A DNA stretch of 11,395 nucleotides from Desulfovibrio sp. OttesenSCG-928-G15 (lineage in GTDB: Bacteria; Desulfobacterota; Desulfovibrionia; Desulfovibrionales; Desulfovibrionaceae): assembly GCA_030266525.1 (NCBI GenBank), contig JAJDIC010000067.1:1-11395 (forward strand), read 5' to 3'. Position 1 is the first letter of the stretch; each line of letters opens with the position of its first letter. Under the pieces are notes generated by a model. It saw only the letters and a program-made list of their open reading frames with translations, did not search any database and was not told the DNA's origin. Shown piece by piece: positions 6,136 to 11,395 of this stretch. Both the position numbers and the translations under genes were made by a program.

Positions 6136-6197
6136 CAGCCTAATCAAAAACAATAAAATCAAATCATTTTACTAACATACTGATTAAACGCTGTTCT

Positions 6198-6211
6198 CGC
6201 CGCCTCCACCA
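6198..6211 (+). other. Attachment-site-like core, copy 1 (3' end of tmRNA or tRNA)
   Basis: CGCCGCCTCCACCA fits the 3' strand of an acceptor stem, a discriminator A and an encoded CCA. No T-arm (GGTTCGA) precedes it, so it is not a complete RNA gene. The same 14 bases recur at 7132-7145, and both copies lead into a related terminator. This is what an integrative element leaves when it inserts into the 3' end of a tmRNA or tRNA gene. I lean to tmRNA, but tRNA is possible. Confidence 0.6.
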
Positions 6212-6236
6212 TCAATCAAGTCCAGCGATGGACAGA

Positions 6237-6282
6237 AAAGGCCAAAACACCTTGCAAATAAAGGGTTTTGGCCTTTCTCTTT
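6237..6282. terminator. Bidirectional rho-independent terminator
   Basis: A perfect 12-bp stem (AAAGGCCAAAAC 6237-6248 with 6265-6276), with CCTT/AAGG near the top of the loop. T-rich flanks lie on both sides, so it can stop transcription from the left and also the minus-strand toxin-antitoxin genes on the right. The loop sequence closely resembles that of the hairpin at 7170-7208. Confidence 0.85.
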
Positions 6283-6353
6283 ATCCGACGAAATCTTGCC
6301 GGAGATAGCAACGATTTATTGTCTGTAGGATTCATAACCCCATGCAAGTCCTG

Positions 6354-6659
6354 CTACTGTTCCGGAAATTGACGGCTACTGTGCATTACGCGCAAAATTC
6401 GTATTTTATCTCCTCGCACAGCGTAAATGAGAGCATAGGGCGTATCTTTGACAAGCCATTCTCTGGTGTTCGGTATCCGGCCCGGCTTACCCGCTCCTGG
6501 AAGTGTGGCAAGGTGTTTAGGCGCATCATAAATACGCTTCACATAATCTTCAATAGCATCAAAGGACAGGCCCTCGCCCAACAGATAATCAGCCAAGTTG
6601 TCCATGTCTTCCGATGCGCTGTCCATCCACCTGATGGGCAACGGCTCACGGGGTGACAT
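6354..6659 (-). CDS. ParE/RelE-superfamily toxin
   Basis: This 101-residue protein is a predicted toxin of the ParE/RelE fold. Family members inhibit gyrase (ParE type) or cleave mRNA on the ribosome (RelE type). An N-terminal helical hairpin (WMDSASEDMDNLADYL, 11-26) is followed by the characteristic beta-sheet: PGRIPNTREWLV, TPYALIYAV and KIRILRVMHSSRQFP (about 59-99). The final His-x-x-Arg region is typical of ParE-like members, which I favour over RelE. AAGGGG precedes the ATG by 4-5 bases. The start overlaps the antitoxin end by 14 bases, as expected for a co-translated pair. Confidence 0.88.
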   Translation of the reverse strand: MSPREPLPIRWMDSASEDMDNLADYLLGEGLSFDAIEDYVKRIYDAPKHLATLPGAGKPGRIPNTREWLVKDTPYALIYAVRGDKIRILRVMHSSRQFPEQ

Positions 6660-6891
6660 TGAACCCCTTTGCCCTTAACCGTGCTCCCATTTCCTCATGA
6701 GTGATTTCGCGCCCCGCCTCCATGTCGTCTATTCCCTTTTGCACCTCGGCGAGATACCATGCTTCACGCTCAAGGTATTGGGCCACGGCTTCCTTGATAA
6801 TCCAGGCACGGGGCCTGTCTATCTGCTCGGCCATTTTGTCGAGCTGCGCTCTGGTTTCCGGGTCAAACCGGACTGTGGTTGCTGACTGCAT
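6646..6891 (-). CDS. Ribbon-helix-helix (CopG/ParD-like) antitoxin
   Basis: This 81-residue protein would neutralise the ParE/RelE-like toxin and repress its own operon. The N-terminal strand TTVRFD (5-10) followed by two helices (about 11-22 and 27-41, including RPRAWIIKEAVAQYLERE) is a classic ribbon-helix-helix DNA-binding dimer unit. The C-terminal half (EAWYLAEVQKGIDDMEAG and onward) is the usual toxin-wrapping tail. I chose ATG at 6891, with AAGGAG 5 bases upstream, over the in-frame ATG at 6906, which lies on the far side of that site. It is first in the operon and overlaps the toxin start. Confidence 0.9.
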   Translation of the reverse strand: MQSATTVRFDPETRAQLDKMAEQIDRPRAWIIKEAVAQYLEREAWYLAEVQKGIDDMEAGREITHEEMGARLRAKGFNVTP

Positions 6892-6912
6892 AAGCACTCC
6901 TTGCATTCATAT

Positions 6913-6937
6913 GTATTCTCTTGAGTGCTTAGAGAAT
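6913..6937. promoter_or_regulatory. Operator-like palindrome of the toxin-antitoxin operon
   Basis: TATTCTC (6913-6919) and GAGAATA (6931-6937) are exact reverse complements separated by 11 bases. They lie 22 bases upstream of the antitoxin start and overlap the TATATT that would serve as a -10 element on the minus strand. Autorepression by a ribbon-helix-helix antitoxin at such a site is the known rule for these modules. The assignment here is by position. Confidence 0.6.
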
Positions 6938-7131
6938 ATATCGTCTGGAATGAAAGGGCAAGTCTTGCTTTTCATTTCTGGTGGAAAATGGCATATGGAG
7001 AATCGAACTCTGTTCCGTACCACGCTACCGAACAGAAGAAATTTTTCATTTGAGTATGAATTTGAGTAACTTTTTTTGATAAAAATTTTATCTCTATAAT
7101 TATCCAATAGTTAATCAACATTTTCGGTGGA

Positions 7132-7145
7132 CGCCGCCTCCACCA
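7132..7145 (+). other. Attachment-site-like core, copy 2
   Basis: CGCCGCCTCCACCA, identical to 6198-6211. No RNA T-arm precedes it. The downstream sequence (atccag-atgga-acagaaaa) also matches that after copy 1 with small changes. The 0.92 kb between the copies contains only the toxin-antitoxin pair and AT-rich flanks (6938-7131 holds no gene). This looks like a small cassette inserted at the same target as the larger element on the left. Confidence 0.6.
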
Positions 7146-7169
7146 ACTCTTAATCCAGATGGATACAGA

Positions 7170-7213
7170 AAAAGCTCGAAGCCTTGGCAAACAAGGGTTC
7201 GAGCTTTTCTGTT
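7170..7213. terminator. Bidirectional rho-independent terminator
   Basis: The stem AAAAGCTCGAA (7170-7180) pairs with TTCGAGCTTTT (7198-7208). It continues, after a G-G mismatch, into CCTTG/CAAGG around a GCAAA loop. On the minus strand it is followed by a T run and lies 25 bases after the phosphopantetheinyl transferase stop, so it should end that operon. On the plus strand it follows the RNA 3'-end remnant. Confidence 0.85.
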
Positions 7214-7233
7214 AGTCGACATGAAAGCCAGCC

Positions 7234-7953
7234 TTACAACACATGGACGGCAAGTTCCAAATGCGGCGCGGTTGCCGCTACGCTGCAAGAATACCCGGCA
7301 TCAAAACTGATATCGGCACTGGTCCATGCGGAGGCATCTCTTTCTGGCGGAACATGAACCCAGTTGTGGTCCCTTTGGTCCGTGCTGACCTGAAAACTGT
7401 TCAGGGGCCGGCTCAGCCCCATTCCCGTGGCTTTGAGCAGGGCTTCCTTGCGCGTCCAGCAGCGGTAAAAGTCGCGTTCGCGCTTATCAGGGGGTTGGGC
7501 CAGTATGGCGTCCCGTTCTTTGGGGTGCAGTTGCCCAGCCAGGCCCGGCAAGTCCGGTAGAGGAAGGATTTCCTCCACATCAATGCCGACAAAAGCCCCC
7601 CGGCAAAAAGCCGCCCAGACCATAACGCCCGAATGGCTAATGGAAAAATCGGCTCCCGATTCAGGACAAACCGGCTTTCCCCAGGCATTACGGGCAAAAT
7701 CCGCACCCGCCCCCGCCCCCGCCGGCTCAGTCAACTCCAGAACGCGCCGGACAAGCGCCCTGCCCGCCAAGTGCCGAGCTGCGTCCATGACATGCACAAA
7801 GCTCCGGGCATGGGCCTTTTCGCTGTCTGTAGTGAAAAAACCGCACTCCCGGCACCAGGCCCCGGCATCTTCAAGGCGCAGCCCGATGCACAAAAGCACG
7901 TTCTCCGGCAACGCAGGAAAAGAAAACTCAGAAAAATCTTGTGCCAACATCAT
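7234..7953 (-). CDS. Sfp-type 4'-phosphopantetheinyl transferase
   Basis: This 239-residue enzyme transfers phosphopantetheine from coenzyme A to a Ser of a carrier protein, activating acyl or peptidyl carrier domains. The ordered motifs are visible: NAWGKPVC (89-96), FSISHSG (103-109), VGIDVEE with Mg-binding Asp125 and Glu127 (122-128), and WTRKEALLKATGMGL (166-180). The length fits the Sfp/EntD class and not the short AcpS class. It lies 33 bases downstream of the SpoIIE gene on the same strand and is probably co-transcribed. A divergent adenylation gene nearby suggests a dedicated carrier-protein substrate. The start could be either of the tandem ATGs at 7953 and 7950, neither with a strong ribosome-binding site. 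Confidence 0.92.
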   Translation of the reverse strand: MMLAQDFSEFSFPALPENVLLCIGLRLEDAGAWCRECGFFTTDSEKAHARSFVHVMDAARHLAGRALVRRVLELTEPAGAGAGADFARNAWGKPVCPESGADFSISHSGVMVWAAFCRGAFVGIDVEEILPLPDLPGLAGQLHPKERDAILAQPPDKRERDFYRCWTRKEALLKATGMGLSRPLNSFQVSTDQRDHNWVHVPPERDASAWTSADISFDAGYSCSVAATAPHLELAVHVL

Positions 7954-7986
7954 TGCAGTTTTTTGAGGAAATGCTTCATTCCTTCG

Positions 7987-10431
7987 TCAGGCCCAGACAA
8001 AACGCATGACAAGTTCGTTTGCATTGTCGTTTCTCCGGTATTCCATGGCCTCTGTAATGTTCTTGGCCAAAAAGATACCCATACCGCCTACACCCCGTTG
8101 CTCCGGTGGGAGCGTGGGGTCAGGCATTTCCCGCTCCAGAGGATTAAAGGGCTTGCCGCTGTCCACAAGGTGCAGGTCGACGTGCTTTGTGACCGGGTCG
8201 ATTTCAAGGAGGACAACAACCTCGCCGCAATGCCCGGCAGCGTCCACACCAGAATCTGCGCCACAATCGCCATAGGCGTATGTGGCAATATTGACAAACA
8301 TTTCTTCCACCGCCAGGGCAAAGCGCATAGAGTCTTCCTGTGGGCAGCCCGCCTTGCCAAGTTTTTCATCTACAAAGGCAAGCAGGTCGTGCAGGGCGCC
8401 TGTCTCGGCCGGAAAGACCCGTTCCTCTTTCACAGGGGCAAAAGCGCCTTGTCCGCCGCCGAAATAGACCACAGCGAGCATGGTTGTGTCGTCATGCTGC
8501 TCTGCCCCTGCGGAAAAAGCGTCCAGGTCCTCCCTCACCCTGTTGAGGAAAGCGCGTATTCCCTCTTGAGCGATAAGCCCGGCATGCGCGTTCAGGTTTT
8601 CAACAAGACGTTTGTCCGTGTAAAATTCGTGTGCGGTGTTCTCCGCTTCCGTTACGCCGTCCGTATAGAAAAAGAGCGCATCGCCGGGAACAAGACGTAC
8701 GCTTTGCACTTCGTAAGCGATATCCGGCATAATACCAAGAATGAGCCCCGGGGGCATGGGTAACGGGGCAAAGCCTTCTCCCCCGCGCATGAGGCAGAGG
8801 GGGTTGTGTCCGGCGTTGGAGTACGAGAATTCGCCGTTTTCAAGATCAAGAATGCCAAGCACAGCGGTTACGAACATACCGGCGGTGTTGTTTTCATGCA
8901 GGCGAACGTTAACGCGGCGTAAAACCTCCTGTGCGCCCAAGCCGGGCAAGGCATTATCACGGAACAGGGTTTTTGTTATGACCATGAAAAGTGCGGCTGG
9001 AACGCCCTTGTCGGAAACATCGGCAATAACCATGGCCAGCTTTGTTTCATCTATAAAAAAGAAATCATAAAAATCACCGCCCACCTCCTTGGCCGGAGCC
9101 ATAAAAGCGAACAGGTCCACATCCTTTCGCTCCGGAAAAGGCGGAAAAATGCACGGCAACATGGAAGTCTGGATGGCTCTGGCAATGGACAACTCGGTAG
9201 CATACCGTTCTTTTTCTGCCGTGGCCAAATTCACATAGGCTATGTGCTTCTTGAGGTCATGCGTCATCTTGTTGAACAAGGTGGCAAGCATACCGAATTC
9301 ATCCCGGTTCTCCAGCGGGACATGATAGTCCAGATTGCCCGCACCTATCTGCGTAGCGGCGCGGGACAGCACATTTACCGGCCTTGAAATGAAGCGCACG
9401 AGAAACATCCAGGTGATTCCAACTACAACAATGCCGGTGACGAGCAGGGCAAGCAGGGTCTTCAGGGAGGCAGAATTTATTTCGTGAAAAAGTTCGTTGA
9501 GCGGCACATTAACGACGAGGACCATACCGTTTTCAAAGCTGGCAGAGTAAGATAAATAGGGCTTCCCATTATGGATGATTTCGCGTTCGACAAGCTCGTC
9601 CGACAAAGACTCCGGCAATTTATCCGTCTGATTTTGCGACGAATACCAGGGAATGGTGGAAAGTGATTCACCCACCGGAGATTTGCTCAAAGAGGGATCG
9701 CTGAGGGCCAGGATATAATCGTGCGGCGTATCGGCGAAAAGAGCAAAGCTGCCTTGCGTGGGGCGTATTTGGGCCACGTCGGCGGCGATGTTGTCCAGGC
9801 ACCAGTCTACCGTGCTAAGACCAATAAAGGAGGCTTCGGGAGTACCTGCATCTGAAAACATGCCGCAGCCCACGGTGGTCATAAGCGCTTTTGCGCCCGA
9901 ATCGTCCACATAAGGCGTAACCCATACCACCTGGCGCGAGTCGGTGCTGTCCTTCAGCGTGTCCGCTATCTCGGTGTACCATTGCTGGGTGGGGTAATCG
10001 TATTCCGGGCTGGAGAAACTTTCGTCAAAAATGACGGAACCGTTATCGGAGTAAGCGTAATAGCATACCCTTTGCCGCTGCGGCGGCAAAAGATCGGGGC
10101 GGAACCATATGCCGCCTCCGGTGGCATGGGGGGTGTCTGTAAAAGCGTGCAATACGGCATAGCGGCCGGGACCGTCCCGTAGGGCAGCGCCGCTGTGATA
10201 CAAAAGCTCCCCGCTAAGGGCGAGCTTGCGGGCGCTATCTGTAAGGTGGTGAACGGTCATTTTGAGTTCTGTCGTTTCTACAAGCACTTGAGAACGGCAT
10301 TCCGACATGCGCAAGGCCATGTATTCATGATATATCCCATGGCCTATGGCGAAAATGGCCGCCGCGAGTACCGCCGTTATGGAAAGAACGACGAAGATCA
10401 TTTTGGCGCGGATGGTTTCCAGCATATTCAT
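7987..10431 (-). CDS. Membrane sensor with HAMP, SpoIIE/PP2C phosphatase and RsbW-like ATPase domain
   Basis: An 814-residue signalling protein. Two membrane helices (about 11-31 and 324-346) flank a large periplasmic sensor region (about 35-320, Cache-like: WFRPDL, WYTEIADTL, WVTPYVDDSG). A HAMP domain follows (about 345-397), then a short linker and a SpoIIE/PP2C phosphatase (about 410-657). Its metal ligands are visible in GGDFYD (451-456), ADVSDKG (470-476), TDGVTE (590-595) and HDDTT (646-650). The C-terminal anti-sigma-type histidine-kinase-like ATPase (about 672-812) has EEMFVN (709-714), DSGKPFNP (757-764) and GGMGIFLAKN (782-791). Such proteins usually dephosphorylate and rephosphorylate an STAS anti-sigma antagonist, linking an external signal to a sigma or partner switch. 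No STAS gene is in the window. The start is uncertain: ATG 10431, ATG 10425 or TTG 10485, none with a clear ribosome-binding site. Confidence 0.92.
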   Translation of the reverse strand: MNMLETIRAKMIFVVLSITAVLAAAIFAIGHGIYHEYMALRMSECRSQVLVETTELKMTVHHLTDSARKLALSGELLYHSGAALRDGPGRYAVLHAFTDTPHATGGGIWFRPDLLPPQRQRVCYYAYSDNGSVIFDESFSSPEYDYPTQQWYTEIADTLKDSTDSRQVVWVTPYVDDSGAKALMTTVGCGMFSDAGTPEASFIGLSTVDWCLDNIAADVAQIRPTQGSFALFADTPHDYILALSDPSLSKSPVGESLSTIPWYSSQNQTDKLPESLSDELVEREIIHNGKPYLSYSASFENGMVLVVNVPLNELFHEINSASLKTLLALLVTGIVVVGITWMFLVRFISRPVNVLSRAATQIGAGNLDYHVPLENRDEFGMLATLFNKMTHDLKKHIAYVNLATAEKERYATELSIARAIQTSMLPCIFPPFPERKDVDLFAFMAPAKEVGGDFYDFFFIDETKLAMVIADVSDKGVPAALFMVITKTLFRDNALPGLGAQEVLRRVNVRLHENNTAGMFVTAVLGILDLENGEFSYSNAGHNPLCLMRGGEGFAPLPMPPGLILGIMPDIAYEVQSVRLVPGDALFFYTDGVTEAENTAHEFYTDKRLVENLNAHAGLIAQEGIRAFLNRVREDLDAFSAGAEQHDDTTMLAVVYFGGGQGAFAPVKEERVFPAETGALHDLLAFVDEKLGKAGCPQEDSMRFALAVEEMFVNIATYAYGDCGADSGVDAAGHCGEVVVLLEIDPVTKHVDLHLVDSGKPFNPLEREMPDPTLPPEQRGVGGMGIFLAKNITEAMEYRRNDNANELVMRFVWA

Positions 10432-10475
10432 GCATTGGAGAATACCAGCGGATGCATTCCAGGTAAAGACACTGA

Positions 10476-10496
10476 ACAGGCACAATGAAGGCCTGT
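10476..10496. promoter_or_regulatory. Palindrome upstream of the SpoIIE gene
   Basis: ACAGGC-9 nt-GCCTGT, a perfect 6-bp dyad in the divergent intergenic region, 45 bases upstream of the chosen SpoIIE start. It could be an operator or a small leader hairpin. If the TTG at 10485 were the true start, this would be coding. Confidence 0.35.
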
Positions 10497-10517
10497 GCGT
10501 ACAACCAGCTGTTCTTC

Positions 10518-10546
10518 TTGCTGTAATCCTGTTTATCAGATACTAT
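10518..10546 (+). promoter_or_regulatory. Sigma70-type promoter of the adenylation gene
   Basis: TTGCTG (10518-10523), 17 bases, then TACTAT (10541-10546). The spacing is optimal and both boxes are near consensus. It points at the adenylation gene starting at 10620, leaving an untranslated leader of about 70 bases. Confidence 0.6.
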
Positions 10547-10619
10547 TTCTCTATGTTTTTTTCGTCTTGCATGTTTTTTTAACCCTTTGCGCTGTTTCCC
10601 GCAATATTTGAGGTGTTCC

Positions 10620-11395
10620 GTGATTGCATCCTGTCATGAAATGATATCCAGGGTAGCCTCTCGCCTTCCTGAGAAAGTCGCCCTCGAATTTGAGGGAAAA
10701 ACACTGACTTACGCCGCCCTGGAAACGCGGGCGCAGGCCATTGCCGCGGCCTTGCTGGCACAGGGCACGAGGCGCGGAGATATTGTTCCCGTTCGTTTGC
10801 CGCGTGGCACGGACGCCTTGGTCGCCATGCTCGGCATCTGGAAAGCGGGCGCGGCTCCGGCCTGTATTCACGAGGAATACCCGCAAGAACGCGTCAATTT
10901 TATCTGCTCCGAATGCTCTGCAAAACTGGTGCTGGATTCGTCGTGGCTCGCAACATTCCTGCCGGACGCCCAAAACGATCAGCTTGGCGCGGGTGCTCCG
11001 AGCATGTTCTCGCCTTCGCCGGAAGACCTGGGGCTTATCGTCTTTACCTCTGGCTCCACCGGTAGGCCCAAAGGCGTCATGCTGCCCCATCGCGCGTTGG
11101 CCCGGGCCGTGTGTGGAGCACTGCCCGACCGGAGAGAAAACGACGTTTTTCTATCCTGCTTTGCATTTTCTTTTGTCGCTGTGCTGGCGGATGCCATCGC
11201 TCCGCTCGCGGCGGGAGCCACACTGCACATAGCCTCCGACGCCACGCGCAAGGATGTGTCCCGTTTGACAGAATATGTTACCGCCCATGGCATTACCGCC
11301 ATCTTTGTGCCCGTACCCGTGGCCCCTCTCTTGCTGGAAGCAGCGGGTAGCAGCCTACGCGTCCTGTTCACCGGGTCGGAACGCGTGGAACGGGT
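10620..11395 (+). CDS. NRPS-type adenylation (AMP-binding) protein, N-terminal part
   Basis: 258 codons are visible before the window ends. This is an ANL-superfamily enzyme that activates a carboxylic acid as its adenylate and passes it to a carrier thiol. LPEKVALEFEGKTLTYAAL (16-34) is the usual N-terminal motif. The ATP-binding A3 motif is TSGSTGRPKG (143-152), followed by VMLPHRALARAV. The A4 region reads FAFSFVAVLAD, where amino-acid-activating domains normally have FDxS. The Asp that holds the substrate amino group appears to be missing, which suggests a substrate that is not an alpha-amino acid. I chose GTG at 10620, with GAGG 6 bases upstream, because it gives a normal N-terminus; ATG at 10641 is the alternative. 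The gene is divergent from the SpoIIE-phosphopantetheinyl transferase pair, which could supply the active carrier. Confidence 0.88.
   Translation, partial: MIASCHEMISRVASRLPEKVALEFEGKTLTYAALETRAQAIAAALLAQGTRRGDIVPVRLPRGTDALVAMLGIWKAGAAPACIHEEYPQERVNFICSECSAKLVLDSSWLATFLPDAQNDQLGAGAPSMFSPSPEDLGLIVFTSGSTGRPKGVMLPHRALARAVCGALPDRRENDVFLSCFAFSFVAVLADAIAPLAAGATLHIASDATRKDVSRLTEYVTAHGITAIFVPVPVAPLLLEAAGSSLRVLFTGSERVER

Larger units (their letters stand above)
5162..6197. other. Repeat-rich stretch without a credible gene
   Basis: About 1 kb in which I see no supported coding sequence. Open frames here (the longest on the plus strand at 5481-6143) have low-complexity, Cys/Arg/Ser-rich translations, no ribosome-binding site and no recognisable domain. 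The frame crosses hairpins and both copies of a direct repeat. The stretch looks like decayed or repeat-expanded intergenic DNA at the inner edge of an integrated element. Confidence 0.6.

Noticed and set aside
5481..6143. 220-codon open frame on the plus strand
   Set aside because: Low-complexity translation, no ribosome-binding site or domain; it spans a GC-rich hairpin and both direct-repeat copies.
6990..7036. tRNA-like stretch (gagaatcgaactc followed by accacgctaccgaac)
   Set aside because: It resembles T- and D-arm sequence on the minus strand, but the two are too close for an anticodon arm and no acceptor stem pairs.
7633..8763. 376-codon open frame on the plus strand
   Set aside because: It is antisense to the phosphopantetheinyl transferase and SpoIIE genes, whose motifs are unmistakable; GC-rich codons on one strand open frames on the other.
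1..11395. CRISPR array
   Set aside because: No regularly spaced identical repeats with unique spacers; the repeats present are few, diverged or palindromic.

Overview
The window reads as an accessory region next to a chromosomal locus. It probably comes from a Desulfovibrio-like sulfate-reducing deltaproteobacterium, but that rests on the general look of the right-hand genes and on no marker gene. The left half (about 1-5000) looks AT-richer than the GC-rich right end (about 7234-11395), which fits transferred DNA on the left.

Left block, 1-4992. Two tubulin/FtsZ-superfamily GTPases (691 down to 1, cut by the window edge; 3053-2127), a JAMM/MPN metalloprotease (3992-3261) and a sirtuin (4849-4097) lie on the minus strand. 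A wHTH-WYL transcription regulator (1110-2117, plus strand) sits between the two FtsZ-like genes. Two small ORFs are translationally interlocked with their downstream partners: a 48-codon ORF whose TGA overlaps the sirtuin GTG, and a Cys-rich ORF of 63 or 70 residues that overlaps the TTG start of the first FtsZ-like gene. The second FtsZ-like protein ends where the globular fold ends and has no division-type C-terminal tail. I know no named system with this gene set. A GTPase pair, a deacylase, an isopeptidase-type protease and a WYL regulator together suggest a conflict/defence or stress system, but that is inference.

Middle, 4993-7213. First comes a probable control region with two copies of a 20-bp motif in inverted orientation. 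About 1 kb follows with no credible gene, full of hairpins and diverged repeats. Then come GGGGGCATTT repeats and two copies of a 14-bp sequence that looks like the 3' end of a tmRNA or tRNA (6198-6211 and 7132-7145). Each copy is followed by a related terminator hairpin. I read these as attachment-site scars of tandem integrations. The left block would then be the right end of an integrative island, and the 0.92-kb interval between the scars a second small cassette holding a ParD/ParE-like toxin-antitoxin pair.

Right block, 7234-11395. This looks like the native chromosome. A sensor-HAMP-SpoIIE phosphatase with a C-terminal anti-sigma-type ATPase domain (10431-7987) is followed on the same strand by an Sfp-type phosphopantetheinyl transferase (7953-7234). 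Divergent from them is the start of an NRPS-type adenylation protein (10620 to the window end) with a good sigma70 promoter. The transferase would activate a carrier domain that works with the adenylation protein, so this is probably the edge of a small natural-product or carrier-protein cluster with its own signalling protein.
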